Part shown: positions 33,801 through 44,852 of the stretch, piece after piece
How positions within the stretch are numbered: the first letter of the stretch is position 1
Layout of the letters: each line of letters starts with the position of its first letter
Source of the DNA: Perkinsus chesapeaki
Lineage: Eukaryota; Perkinsozoa; Perkinsida; Perkinsidae
Reading direction: 5' to 3'
Assembly: GCA_013115145.1 (NCBI GenBank)
Contig: JAAPAO010000267.1
Span: 1 to 44,867 of the forward strand
Length of the DNA: 44,867 bases
Program-made: the position numbers and the translations under genes
Notes under the pieces: model-generated
Told to the model about the DNA's origin: nothing
Databases searched by the model: none
What the model saw: the letters and a program-made list of their open reading frames with translations, nothing else

Positions 33801-35030
33801 TATCCGATAGCAGTATCTATTATAGGTATGGAGAGCTCAAGTTGGTCTCGTAACCGAGAGGATAAGCTTATCGCAGTCAGTCCAAGGGTCTACATCTGTA
33901 TGGCAAAGTCGGTGCTCCCCCTTCATCGGAAGGTTTCTACCTTACCTATCTTTCAGTTACAAGTCCATGTTGCTCCGAGGCCAGATGATCCTTGTTCCCC
34001 AAAATCACTGTGCATCCCTTCGTACAGCTGATGAAGAGACAGCGGAAGAGATAAGGAACTATCAGGTAGGTCCAGCTCATCACCGTTCATGCGGACCCTC
34101 GTTTTGGATGGGCCACTCTCTACTTTAAATTTTTCAGAAGTGCCTCGCCCACTTCTACGCTACAATGGAGCCCCCTTGTGTACCAGTATTCATAGAGACC
34201 GTTAAGAGCCCTCCTCAAAGTACATATCTCATTTGTCTTGTAACTTTACCTCTGGTACTTCAGATGATGACGTTATGGCTCTTCTTGGTGGTGGGGCTCA
34301 CACGACCATGCAGTGCTTTCCGGTGCCACAGGACCGGATGAAAGAGCTTGAATCGTAAGTTACGTATATTATTGACTTATATGGGATATACGTGTTTCTG
34401 TGATATGGCCAGAGAACCAAATCTGAACCTTGCCGAAGGCATCGTTTGCACTTCCTCGTTGGTTCATGGATAGCTGCTTTTGCCTTAGCTTCGTAGGGCC
34501 GCGGCCGACGGTGTGTTTTGCTATTAAGGTACTTCCGACAGGGAATGAGTTTAGCGGGCGACACATGGAGCAATCAGCCGAAAATTGTCGAATGCAAAGG
34601 GCGGAGCGATGTTAGCAGCTCCGGCATCCCCCCTTCCTCGCCGTAGGTTTCCCTGCTCCTGCTATTCCTTGTCACTTCATCACAGGTACATGCATGTCGA
34701 CTTCGGGCTCCAGGTGGGGATAGTCCATATTATCGACAAGCCGAAGGAGTTCCGTTGGGACTATGGTTTGGTAGGTCAATATCTTCATTTACCCTTCGTA
34801 TCGTTTGTTATCAGCAAACGATCGCCGGCATGCTGGAAATCGACAAGCTGAGTTTGGTACACTACGACCAGCCAGGAAATGGAGGACAACAGAGGTAGGT
34901 GTACTTTGTAACAAACAAAAACAAAGTCTCTGTTTTTCTGAGATAATTCTTCGGTTCCAGGTACGATGAGGACTTGAAGGCTTTCAAGGAGGCATTTAAG
35001 GCGTATGACTGGGCAAAGAACATTTCGTGA
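30854..35030 (+). CDS. CWF19L2: CWF19-like protein (CwfJ family), spliceosome/lariat debranching cofactor
   Basis: The N-terminus (MQDPQDPNIPILQSPFEAPS) is followed by a Lys/His-rich stretch. Next come a KRDEWMTGSGD segment, charged and RS-rich exons near 31550-32180, and a helix DANELSAAAMRAMLAGDMAEYERLN typical of Cwf19. The CwfJ C-terminal domains follow: SPRVYICMA joined by a 49-nt intron to NYKSMLLRGQMILVPQNHCA, then TTMQCFPVPQDRMKE (HIT-like histidine region), then FRQGMSLAGDTWSNQP, YMHVDFGLQVGIVHI and IAGMLEIDKL, ending with KAYDWAKNIS at 35030. Cwf19 proteins join late spliceosomes and help Dbr1 open intron lariats. Together with U2AF35 and Sm F this makes three splicing factors in the window. 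Exact exon borders between 31100 and 33800 were not all fixed. Confidence 0.88.
33671..33775. repeat. 38-bp tandem repeat, 2.7 copies, in a CWF19-like intron
   Basis: The unit AACCTTTTGAATGCTTTGCT... (38 bp) occurs twice perfectly at 33671-33708 and 33709-33746, then as a diverged partial copy. It lies between coding exons of the CWF19-like gene and is presumed intronic. Confidence 0.9.
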
Positions 35031-35126
35031 CCTTAACGTACAGAAAATGGTTTCAAAAGCTGCAGTATTGGTTTATTTTTATGTTAGAAAAAATAGGGGA
35101 GAAAGAAATAGTTCGTTTTGAATCGT

Positions 35127-35321
35127 TCATCGTTGCATCACGGGAGCGCTCACATCGTTATTGATGTGTCCTACCAGTTGAAGTATAGGGCGTGCCACCT
35201 CTGTGATAGCGGCGCAGTGCGACTGTGGGCGTTTTCTCAAGATTCCAGTGATCTTATAAGTGACTGTATATGTAGGTGACCTAGCTTGCACCACCAGCTG
35301 TGTGGTTTTGTGTAGTGGCAT
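35127..35321 (-). CDS. Possible small protein, 64 residues
   Basis: An ATG-started frame (MPLHKTTQLVVQARSPTYTV...) ends with PVMQR and a stop at 35127. It would sit just past the CWF19-like 3' end on the opposite strand. The sequence is plausible but matches no family I know. It could instead be a fragment or chance frame in the 3' UTR. Confidence 0.22.
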   Translation of the reverse strand: MPLHKTTQLVVQARSPTYTVTYKITGILRKRPQSHCAAITEVARPILQLVGHINNDVSAPVMQR

Positions 35322-35439
35322 GCGGTACTTCAGTAGAATCTTCACCAAGTGCCAAGTGCCGTCTCAATGCTTTATATAACAAGTGCTTTGCCCTTCTCTA
35401 TATACTCGCCTATTGACTTCGTTGTAGTTTTTTCATCCT

Positions 35440-37740
35440 ATGCTGGGCGCCGTGCGAGGTTTGCTGCCAAGAGAAGCCCTTGTTGCGAGTGGTACGGGCC
35501 TTTGGAGGCTTGCGATGGTCCGGTTCGGCACCGCTGTTGCCTCCTCCTCCTTGGAGGTGCCGACCCACCATCATCCAGATATGTACCGAGATGATATGAT
35601 TATCAACCTGTATGCAATTCATAGACAAGAGATGCCTAATGTGATGGTCAGCGAGAGGTCTCAACTCAATCGTGGCCAGTAAGTGGTAGATGCCGTGAAC
35701 CGGCTTGGATCACACTAGGAGGGCCTTCCGATAAAGATAGACGTTCCAGATCTTTTCGTCGCTTCTACCCCGCAAGCGAATTGACTAACAATAATCATAC
35801 TACTGATCTCGCTGCAATACGTCATTTCCAATGGTTCCCAAGTACCAAGTATCCAATACCTCCTGCAGTGCATTTTGTCTCTCACAAGGGGAATAATTGC
35901 AGCACATCTTTCATGGTTAGTCTGTTGCAGCAGATTGCTCGGTTGCGGCGGTCTGGCGTGTGTACATTGAAAGATAGAAGGTCCTTCTCACTCGCTTTTG
36001 AGATAGTGTCGTTCCTTTGCTGGGCCAGTCGCCCTTTTCGAAGTTGCCAGGCACGGAATGTCGGACCTGTTTACAAATATGCTGTTAGGATCCCATCGAT
36101 TGTTAATCCTTTGGTCGCCATCAGATTCCACACGACCATTTCGTGGACATTTGGTAACACTTTGGAGACACTGACAGCTGACGGCGTCGATCGCAGCAAA
36201 AAAGGATCGAAAAAAGATGCTGTTAGAAAGCTCATGAGAACCCTTCCTCGGCATGATAAAAGCCTCGGAGTTATGTGGCGACAGATGTCCGGTACACTGG
36301 CCCGGCTCCTAGGGGTAGCTCAGCCGTAGCAATTCGCGCGGTTAAGACAGAGTCGTTGGCAGGTAAAGCAGACGATGAGTCATAACGCTGATCCACGAAC
36401 TGGTCTGGCCACTTGCTTCATAGAGTGGAAGGACGCGGAGGAGCCGTCAAAGTCGTGGATCGGTCGCGGTAGGCAGGGCTGGGCCTGGATTAGTCTACTG
36501 CGTTGGGTTGCAGGTAGCGGAGGCACGAAGGACGAGGCCGAAGTTAACGCTCTTCGTGATGTCTATATATCGGCTGCACCTTACAGAGAGGAAGCAGCTG
36601 TTGCTCAGGTCCAGCGGAGGCATGAAATGCAAAAGGTGAGGTTGGGATCTGTGGAGCTGCAGGAAACTGTCACAGTTGATACCGTCACTGACAGTATCTT
36701 CCAACTTAGAGTATCTAAATCAGCCTTCGATGCCTTGGTCTATTACGTTCACTGCACATGTTTGCTCAGGCCGAGGCAGCTCGAATGGCTTCCGACCTCG
36801 AGGCGGCAGCGTCGATTGGTACGGCCAGTATGCTATCACAGAAGCAAGCTGCCGAGATTATGGTTGCTCACAACTATATGGTGAGAAGGCCTTCTTCCAC
36901 CAGCTCGATCACAATCAATGGTATGCAGACCCAAAGGCTGTTCCACAACCCTTCAGTGAAGCTCCGGTCGAACCTCGTTGTAGTGCCGCATGAGCTCGGC
37001 TACTTGGCGACCTGTGAGTGGAGTTGGTACTCCCGCGAAGATGACCCTGGAAATCCCCGGAAGAGTAGTTCTTCGCGCTGTCCCTTATCCACGCCTGCTA
37101 TCGCACAGTGGTTCTTTTCAGAATCTGCCACCACTAACGGCATCGCCGCCAACCAAAGAGTAGCCAAGGCCGAGGCATGTACCGTCCACTCTCTCCCGGA
37201 ATCCTGGAATACGGCGTTCTTCAGGCCGGCTGATGTTGGAGAAGTACGGCGCTTTGCAGCCGATATCGGCAGAGCAGTGGAGGCTCGCTGACACTATCAA
37301 TGGCCTAGTTGTGTCTTGCAATATTGACCAAGCGGTTCAGAAGGCCGTGGAAGCGATACGCGATACTCCGGTACGATTCACTCTGCATCGGATGGTGACA
37401 GCCTACAAATCCTGGACGTGAAAGCAGCTTTCGGAATGCTCGAGAGCTGAACCCGCTATCCACTATATCCGAGGAGTATCTTTCGAGAACGTCTCTCAAT
37501 TAGCGCAGACATGATGCTCAAGCGTGCTTAATTAGATAAGCGTATAATATGAGGATCTTTTGGAAGACCTTTCATCTGGAAAGCGCTTTATTCAGACCCA
37601 TGTATGGACGTTGTTCCTCCTTAATGTGTGGAGAGCATTGCTGGCTAATGGAGACAGTGCTATGGTGGAGAATCTCCTCTTAGAGTTGGACAGCAGTGAG
37701 CCTAGCTCCGGCGCGATACTGTGTTGCTAGTTCCCTTGTC
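35440..37740 (+). CDS. Unrecognised multi-exon gene (3' limit uncertain)
   Basis: The ATG at 35440 begins an Arg/Ala/Leu-rich N-terminus (MLGAVRGLLPREALVASGTG) that resembles a mitochondrial presequence. The first exon ends at a strong GTAAGT donor near 35681. Later exons carry FYPASELTNNNHTTDLAAIR, then a Lys-rich part (DRSKKGSKKDAVRKLMRTLP), then ADPRTGLATCFIEWKDAEEP, then an Ala-rich helix (ARMASDLEAAASIGTASMLS) and LDHNQWYADPKAVPQPFSEA. I do not recognise the protein. The frame signal weakens around 37500. It may end there, or its last exons may belong to the helicase that follows. Confidence 0.45.
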
Positions 37741-37757
37741 AGGAACGCGGACTGCTG

Positions 37758-40700
37758 GTGTCCCAGTGTACCTTTGGGAAGCCATGGTCGACGAGTGCTC
37801 TAATCTCACAGGTCAGCAGTCATCACAGCATGATCGCTTTGTTGAGCCACACGCCCTGGATTGGCCCGCACCGTTTCACATTGGTTGTCAGATTTCGTCT
37901 ACAGCACTGCAGTACTGCAGAGGTTTCTCAAGTCGGCCAAATGTGAAGTGTGGAACGAACATAGTAAAATCCACAAAGCCAGTTGTTCTTCACCAGTGGC
38001 GCATTTCCGCAGGCTTGACCTGGGCGAAGTGGCGCGGCCTGCTCGCATCCGAGCGAATCGGTGTAATCAGGCGCGCTCTAACGGAAAGACAGGAGTTGGG
38101 CATACGGCCCGTGAAGGCGACAATGAAGAGCTGCGTTCTACCGTGAGCTACCAAAGTCCTTTCAAAGCTTCACCAATGCTTGTAGGATTGTTCAAATCGA
38201 TCTTGCGACCGATCTCGCCGCTGAACACGACATGGGCACGGACTCCATGGCCGTGCTATTCCCGGCCGATGGAGAATTCCGGTTGGATTCGTCCAGCGAG
38301 TCCGTAGCTGTAGCCCTTCTCCGCTAGGCGACCTGGTTGTAGCTTGTTTTAGGTGCTGGGCGTTGTGACGAGCTCCAAGAAGGATATAGAGACTGGTATG
38401 ACCACAGTGACTCTGAAGTTGGCGAGTAAAGTAAGTACGGCGGTTGGTGTGGGAGATTTAGTGTGATGTGTTAGGAGGCAGAGTATGATGCTCGTTTGGG
38501 GGGAAATAATCTGATGGGCAGCGAAGAGATTAATTGCCTCTTCCTGGACGATACAAATGTTACGTAAGGCAGGGTGATCAGAGAAGTTCTACTGTAAAAC
38601 GCACTAGGTGCTTGAGTTGTTTGTAGTAGCATGGCTCCGCTAGCTCAGTAGGCAGAGCGTGTGGCTGTTAACCACAAGGTCGGTGGTTCGAACCCATCGT
38701 GGAGCGTTTTTTCATTTCTTGTCCTGGGGTTCCATATCAACTTGATAGCTAGTTAAACTCTGCTCGGTATCAATCATTCTTCGTATCTTATACCCTCAAT
38801 ACACTGATTACACAGTTTGCGTAACTCACGCCAATCACTGCCTCCACAATGTCTCAAATCTTACCCAACTCTTACACGTTTTCTCAGTTACGCTCGTATG
38901 TGCGATGCCCTCCGTGCTCTCTATGATACACCGAAATGTGACGATGCTATGTTTGTCAACACAGGGGTTGGTATAGCCCAGGGGACCGAGCCAGGAAGGC
39001 AACCGTGCGTTCATGCGTGCAACCTCTGGATACCTTAATTCCGAATATAGTTACTACTTCGATCCTGCCATGAAGGCAGCCTTGTTGGGTAGTGGAGCTG
39101 TAGAACCCCAGAGCTTAGATGACGGCCCTACCGACCTGGGAATGCCATTGACGGATGCCCAGCTGACGGCGGTAGGTACAGTTAGTACTACACGAGGCTC
39201 AGGGTGAGCGTTTCAGATACGTGGTGCGTGGAATACCCCCGTAACGCTGATCCAGGGCCCACCAGGCACGGGAAAGACATACACTGCGGTGGCTCTTGTG
39301 AAGCATTGGGTCGCTAATAAGATTAAAGCTAATGGTGAGCTTGTTGGGGACTGGTTTTGATAGGATGTTATCTGATAGGGGAGGGGAAAATACTGGTAGT
39401 GGCGGACTCCAACGCGGCTGCCGACAACATTCGGGCGTTGATGGTGAAAGCTGGCATCGAGTGCTACAGAGTTGGCCGTGCCCAAGAGACCGATGGTGGA
39501 ACGCGAGAAGTAGGGGATGACGTTCTGAGGAAGCTTGAAGGTACCAGCTGAATCATGATTCTGCTATTAATGACCGAGCAGGCACTCGTGCTGTACGAGA
39601 CTATAGAAGAGCGTTGATCTTGGGAGATGTGCACAAGCTCCCCTATTTCAGGCAGAGGATCGATAAGGCAGCAGTTGAAGAGTGAGGCGTACCTCTTCAT
39701 GCAACGATGATGTCTTATAGGTATCAAGTCCTTGTTGCCACCTGCATCGGAAGCGGCCACCAGCTCCTGGACTCTGTTGACTTTGAGTCTGTAGTTATTG
39801 ATGAATGTACTCAAGCAACGGAGCCTGCCAGCCTAGTACCACTAGCAAGAGGAGCTAAACGTTGCGTGCTATTAGGTCAGCGTCTTCCACGGTCGCGCTT
39901 TTTCTATGCAGCGGCCTGCTTGTTACCGGTGTTAAATTTGTTCAGGTGATCACAAGCAGCTTCCTGCTGCGGTTCATTGCAATGCAGCTAAGAGTGGAGG
40001 GCTGGGCATCAGCCTGTTCGAGCGCCTGGCTACACGAGGAACAGAAGTTCATCTCTTGGACGTCCAACGCAGAATGCATCCAAGCATTGCTGAGTTTTCA
40101 AACAAGCATTTCTACGAGAACAAAATCAAGCACGAGGTGTCCGATCGGCCATTGATTCCAGGCTTACACTGGCCCAATCCGGAGATAAGAGTCGCGCTCG
40201 TTGATACGTCTGAGCTGAGTGCTGAGGAAACCAAAGTGGGCACCAGCTTGATGAACAGGGAAGAAGCTCGCTTGCTGCTTGATGCCTTACACAGTGCGGT
40301 ATCGCATGGGACCATGCCGCATCACATCGGTCTAGTCGTGCCCTACAATGCTCAGAAATCCTATGTGTTATCGGCTCTCCGAGATGATGCCCGCTTTACC
40401 CCCGAACAACGGGCAGCTGTTCAGATCAACACAGTAGATGGGTTCCAGGGTCACGAGAAAGAGCTCATATTCTTCAGCGCTGTACGGTCCAATGAAGCTG
40501 GTCAGGTTGGATTCACTGCTGACCCTCGACGTATGAATGTGATGCTCACTCGAGCTCGCCGCGGACTTGTGGTCTTCTGTGATGTTAACACAATGACCGC
40601 TAGTGGTGGTCATTGGGCTAATTGGGTCGACTGGGTACAGCAAAAGGGAGGCCTGGTTAGCGCCTCCGATTGGAAGTTCAACACCGAAGCTCTGAAGAAC

Positions 40701-40769
40701 AGCAGAGACCAATCCACTACGACTTCGCTGAACCGGGAATCGCCCCCTCGCCCGCCGCCGCCCCACTAG
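37758..40769 (+). CDS. SF1 RNA/DNA helicase of the UPF1/SMUBP2 family
   Basis: The start is uncertain; coding is clear from about 38000 (WRGLLASERIGVIRRALTER). A beta-rich OB-like region (SVLGVVTSSKKDIETGMTTV) leads to LDDTNVTYARMCDALRALYD, the accessory segment that precedes the motor in UPF1 and SMUBP2. Motor motifs: Q LTDAQLTA; I QGPPGTGKT; Ia VVADSNAAADN; II VIDECTQATEP; III GDHKQLPA; IV VQRRMHP; V VDGFQGHEKE; VI LTRARRGL. Fixed introns include 39172-39216 (45 nt). The C-terminal tail is Pro-rich and ends RPPPPH at 40769. The zinc-binding CH domain of true UPF1 was not seen, so SMUBP2-like is equally possible. A tRNA-Asn gene lies in the intron at about 38564-38887. Confidence 0.88.
38634..38706 (+). 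tRNA. tRNA-Asn: tRNA-Asn (anticodon GTT)
   Basis: A full cloverleaf is visible. Acceptor GCTCCGC pairs with GTGGAGC (one G-T). The D arm is GCTC/GAGC. The anticodon stem TGTGG/CCACA surrounds loop CTGTTAA with anticodon GTT. The T arm is GGTGG-TTCGAAC-CCATC. A TTTT run directly follows as a Pol III terminator, and no intron is present. The gene lies on the same strand as, and within an intron of, the UPF1/SMUBP2-like helicase. Confidence 0.97.
38707..38711 (+). terminator. Pol III terminator of tRNA-Asn
   Basis: A T run directly abuts the tRNA discriminator base. Confidence 0.75.
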
Positions 40770-40942
40770 AGCGAATGAGATCAAGTGCAAGGTGCATTAT
40801 TATTCAGTGACTGATCTTCCACATTCACACACGTTTCTGCACGTATGTTTCTGTACGGACATGTTGAATCAGTTGTGTTAAAAGAACATAGTCTCCGACT
40901 ACTTTTACAGTAGCCTTGAAGAATCCGAAAAGTGATTAGAAA

Positions 40943-42981
40943 ATGTCGGTATGCGTCGCTCTCAAGCCACGGATGACTGCTGGCTTGCTTGCGTGCTTTA
41001 AGGGTGTACTCCGCACACGAGGTCTCGAATGCGTTCACCAGCAACCCCCTAAATCGGAAGTGTCGTTCCTTATCCTCAAGTTGGTCCGTCCAATACGAGG
41101 GGACACTTTTGGAACGATAAGCATCCAGGCCACCACAGCCTACTTGTATTCTGTAACCGCCGATGAGATACCCGAGTTACAAGATAGAGTTAAGGCGACA
41201 ATAACAAAATACACCCGAATCCCGCAAGGAACAAAATTCGGGCGGGACAGGACCGAGACCATGCTGCACAAGATGCCCCTCATCCGCGTTCTTCAACGCT
41301 ATAATATTGTTGGTGACGTCTTCCCGTTGCACACAGAAAGCCGCAATGCTGGTCTATTTGAAGACTATCGTGATCTCAATATGTGAGTCATCTATAGGGT
41401 GTGTTTTTGAACGTCTTTCCTTTAGGTATTACGGTGATTCGATTGGCTACTATTTTGGTTTTCTGTCAGTCTATACAAGGTGGTTATCAGTACTAGCGTT
41501 AGTAGGCCTCATCATTGCCTTTACTAACCATCTACAAATGGACAGCAAGTGGATAATCATGAGCATCTTGACGACTCTGTGGGGCTTGTTGCTCATGGAC
41601 GTAGGATGGGTCACCAGAAAGTAAGTCTGACCCATATGAAGCCCCTGTTGTTGAGTTCTATTCTGCTTTTCAGGGCATCGCTCAAACGCCAATGGGATGC
41701 GCCGCGTTCTTCCCTTAAACATATCCGGTCTCAAGCCATGGACGACATACTCGACGACGTTGCAACACAGAGCCTTTACGTCGACAACTCGGTCTCATCA
41801 ACTCATTTTGGACTTGTCTTACGGAGACTACTTAGCGCGGTAGGCCATACGGGGCTGTCTTAGAATGGTATTGCATCTTCTAGTCCACGTGGTGCTTGCG
41901 CCAAAGGATGATGACCTCCGATAATTCCTTTCAGGTTCTACTTGCCCTTTCGCTACTAGCTTCATGTGCATTATTAATGTGGACACTCCACATCGAACGA
42001 ACCTACTCGGTTGATCCTATGATAGTATCCGTCATCTATTCTGTGGTGCGGGTATTCCTCTCCTCGGCCTTCAAGTCTTTTGCTAACTGGCTCACAAAGA
42101 TTGAGCATCACATTGATGACGAGAATTTTATGATTTCCGAAGCATCCAAGGAAATAATATTCGAAGTCTTTAATGTCTTCGTGCCTCCCATTTGGATGGC
42201 TTTTGTTATTCTTGATTTCGAACGCCTTCGTAGAGAAGTAACAGTCATGTTCACGACACGGCAAGTGGTATCAGCTTTGACCGAAGCAGTCCCAACTCTA
42301 CTAGCAAGATTACTAACTAAGAGGAAACACTTGGCGCCGCTCACAGCCGCCGCCCAGCAAGCACTGCCTGAATGGGAGCTCTGGCGTGAGTACCTCGAGA
42401 TGGCGATCCAGCTTGCTCAACTGGTAGCATTCGGTCCCCTTTTCCCGCTCGCCTTCATTCTCGCTTACGTTAACGATTTGGTAGAGTTCCGGCTCGATGC
42501 TATCAAGTTAAATTCAAGCCGACGACCATATCCTCGAAATGAAGCGATGAGCTCCTTCTGGACAAACGTATTCAACAGTATGGTGCTGTTCGGTGCGTCT
42601 ATCAACGTTTTCCTCCTTATTGTTCATTGCCAAACTTTGGCATCATTGGACGAGTCGATGGTTAACCGTCTCGGCGTTGGTATTATCTTGGAGAAGTTCT
42701 TCGTCGTTGTTCGTGTATTCGTGGCTATTGCAATTCCCAAGGCGAACGAATGGCAGGAGGACGCCAGGATGCCTCTGGCCGAATCCACCGAGTTGGCAGA
42801 GATTGTTGCACGCGCATCAGCTCATTTGGAACTGCCTTTCCCTGATGTGGACCAGAAGGATGCGACACTTATCGAAATGATAGATACTGATATTGAAGCT
42901 TTGATTTCCCGAATGGCTATTCTACGGAACCGTAAGAGCGTTCAAGTGAAGCCAGACCAAGACGAATGCAAAGAAGAGTGA
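40943..42981 (+). CDS. Anoctamin (TMEM16) family membrane protein
   Basis: Exons 40943-41382, 41426-41620, 41674-41839 and 41935-42981 give exactly 615 residues. Introns are 43, 53 and 95 nt. The family shares a cytosolic N-terminus and about ten membrane helices and works as a Ca2+-activated chloride channel or lipid scramblase. Here the N-terminus holds a short alpha/beta region. The signature RYNIVGDVFPLHTESRNAGL (HxxxxR before the first helix) then YYGDSIGYYFGFLSVYTRWL marks the start of the membrane part. Later helices include ALLMWTLH, FNVFVPPIWMAFVI, LVAFGPLFPLAFILAYVNDL with the typical E/FR...D pattern, and NVFNSMVLFGASINVFLLIV. It is short for the family, which is common in protists. 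Confidence 0.92.
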
Positions 42982-43506
42982 TTTCGGTATCTCATCCGTT
43001 ATCTGGTATTGTAGCTTTTACGTATCATTATTGATTTATATCGTTGTACGTGTCAAGTAGCAATGGCTCATTGATGTGTAGCGTTACCAGTCCTCAATTA
43101 GCCCCACATTATGGACCTCATCATTGCCTGAGAGCCGGCCTATTATCTGTGATTGTCTTCAGAAGTTCAGAGAAGCGAGAAGCTCTAGATTGGTTTGGGG
43201 CTGCAGTCGAATAAATACACATATTGACTCGAACTCTTACTGATCCGGCTGCGGAGAGCCAGCTTGATAAACCGTGCTTCTCTAGAGAAGTGTTGGGCTA
43301 AGAAAAAAACCAAACACTGCTTGCAACCGATGATTAACGAACACTACAATGTGGCTGTATTTACAGATTTAAGGTGGACAGCGATGCTGCGAGAGTTGAC
43401 CTAATGCTTGAGGTTACGACAGAACAGACAATAAAATAATTTTGGTCGAAAAAGTGTAACAGATTAAACTCGACTGACTGGTGCGATTGGATGGCTGCAT
43501 AAATGA
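42982..43506. other. Convergent intergenic region
   Basis: This is the 3' flank of the anoctamin (+) and the secreted-protein gene (-). It holds AATAAA-like sites near 43210 and 43430 and no coding signal. Confidence 0.5.
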
Positions 43507-43902
43507 CTATCTCTCTATCGCCTGATAAGTGAGGGTTTCTTCACCCTGATAGAAGGTCAGATATCTCTTGTCTAATGTTAGCCTCGGCTCAAGAGCTCGA
43601 TTATCAAGAACCCCTCTCGCGTATTTAACCAACTCATCACATTCACTCCCAGTGATCTGGACCTGGATAAACGTTCTCGTTGGTTTGGTGGTATACCCGC
43701 ACTTGTAGCGCCGCCTTACACCACCGGCATCTGTCCTCGCCAGTTCGACAGTGCCATCAACTTGAAAGAATATGTTGTCGTTTATGTAGTAGTCTCCCCT
43801 CGCCCGTGGAAAAAATGAAGCACGGAAAGGAGCTGCTCTAGCCTGCAAGGAGAAGAGTACCATGGCAACGGCATGTAGGAAGAGCTGAATCACGCTGGCC
43901 AT
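43507..43902 (-). CDS. Small secreted protein, no recognised family
   Basis: A single exon encodes 131 residues. The N-terminus MASVIQLFLHAVAMVLFSLQ followed by ARA is a strong signal peptide with likely cleavage after ARA. The mature chain of about 105 residues has only two cysteines (KCGYTT, GSECDEL), which could form one disulfide, and a beta-rich pattern (GDYYINDNIFFQVDGTVELA). No membrane anchor is present. It resembles the other secreted single-exon gene at 3811-4557 only in general layout. Function unknown. A decayed copy of its 5' end lies just upstream. Confidence 0.78.
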   Translation of the reverse strand: MASVIQLFLHAVAMVLFSLQARAAPFRASFFPRARGDYYINDNIFFQVDGTVELARTDAGGVRRRYKCGYTTKPTRTFIQVQITGSECDELVKYARGVLDNRALEPRLTLDKRYLTFYQGEETLTYQAIER

Positions 43903-43954
43903 TGGGATTCAACTGAGGATACTGGCATATGAACGAACTTCAGAAGCGTGAAGA

Positions 43955-44017
43955 AGTAGCATGGCTATGATTTGTGGGCGGAGCTGCATGAGGCTGGCCA
44001 TAGGATTCAACTTGAGC
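43955..44017 (-). pseudogene. Decayed duplicate of the adjacent secreted protein's 5' end
   Basis: This segment aligns over about 62 bp with 43857-43919, including the bases before the ATG, the ATG itself (ATGGCCAG) and the signal-peptide codons. Roughly three quarters of positions match. Frame and hydrophobic core are degraded (MASLMQLRPQIIAML). No match to the rest of the gene follows. Confidence 0.6.
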
Positions 44018-44152
44018 GCTGATTGGATGAGACGTATAGCGTTCGAGAGTTGTTGTTGTTGTAAACGAAATCTCGCCGTGACGCCAACATAGGCGTATTA
44101 CGGCAGAAATAGAAAAGGCTACCATCATATACCCATCATTAGAGATGGGCAC

Positions 44153-44221
44153 AATTACGTTACGGTACCGTACCGTACAAAGTACGGTAATACGGCGCGC
44201 TCACGCAACCGTAACGTAATT
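44153..44221. repeat. Perfect 14-bp inverted repeat around ACGGTACCGT motifs
   Basis: AATTACGTTACGGT at 44153-44166 pairs with ACCGTAACGTAATT at 44208-44221. The space between holds more TACGGTA/TACCGTA units. It could fold as a hairpin or be the remnant of a small inverted-repeat transposon; no target-site duplication is obvious. Confidence 0.75.
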
Positions 44222-44435
44222 TCGACGTAATGCGGGTACGGGCGCGCGACACTTGGATCTAAAGATTGGCATCGCCAGACGCTGTCACTAAAATTCCATG
44301 GAAATGTCACTAAATGGAAGTAGGTAACCAGACCCTGTCACTAGATTTAGCGCGCGCCCGGAAATCTGTTACTGAGCAATCGCATTGATGTAATGCTCGT
44401 TATGCCCTAGGAGTCATAGCAGCTTTCATTGCGTA

Positions 44436-44852
44436 ATGACACCCCCGGAGCCAAGTCCCCGCAGATACGTCCCACTCAGAAAAATGTCATGGCTAACCAT
44501 AGAAGAGAAACGGGCTTTCCGCTACGAGCGCCGAGATGGGAGCGCGTTACCACCCAGAGAGTGGTACCAGAAACGGATAGCCGGCGACTTAAAGCGGAGG
44601 CAAGGAAATTCCGTAACCTGTCGTAGCTCAGTGATGAGTCACTTCAGGTTCGACAGAGACCCCACCTCCTTAAGCGAGAAGGCTCGGGCCCGTTTGCGGG
44701 ACCTTTGGCCAAAGCATTTCCGAACGTTACCTTTGCCTGACATCCTTCGCCGCGCCGGTTCGTCTCCAGTGCACTCCCCTGTACAAAGCCCACGGCATTC
44801 TGGACCTAAGCAGAGGCTGATCACCGATTTTTTTTGCAAGCCACAAAAGTAG
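44436..44852 (+). CDS. Small basic protein with C-terminal PCNA-binding PIP box
   Basis: A single exon encodes 138 residues from the ATG at 44436, starting MTPPEPSPRRYVPLR. The body is rich in Arg, Lys and Pro and lacks a recognised domain. Ser-Pro and Thr-Pro sites suggest cell-cycle kinase targets. The C-terminus KQRLITDFFCKPQK contains Q-x-x-I-x-x-F-F, the PIP-box consensus used to bind PCNA during DNA replication and repair, with the basic flanks that favour binding. A nuclear replication or repair role is inference from that motif only. Confidence 0.62.
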   Translation: MTPPEPSPRRYVPLRKMSWLTIEEKRAFRYERRDGSALPPREWYQKRIAGDLKRRQGNSVTCRSSVMSHFRFDRDPTSLSEKARARLRDLWPKHFRTLPLPDILRRAGSSPVHSPVQSPRHSGPKQRLITDFFCKPQK

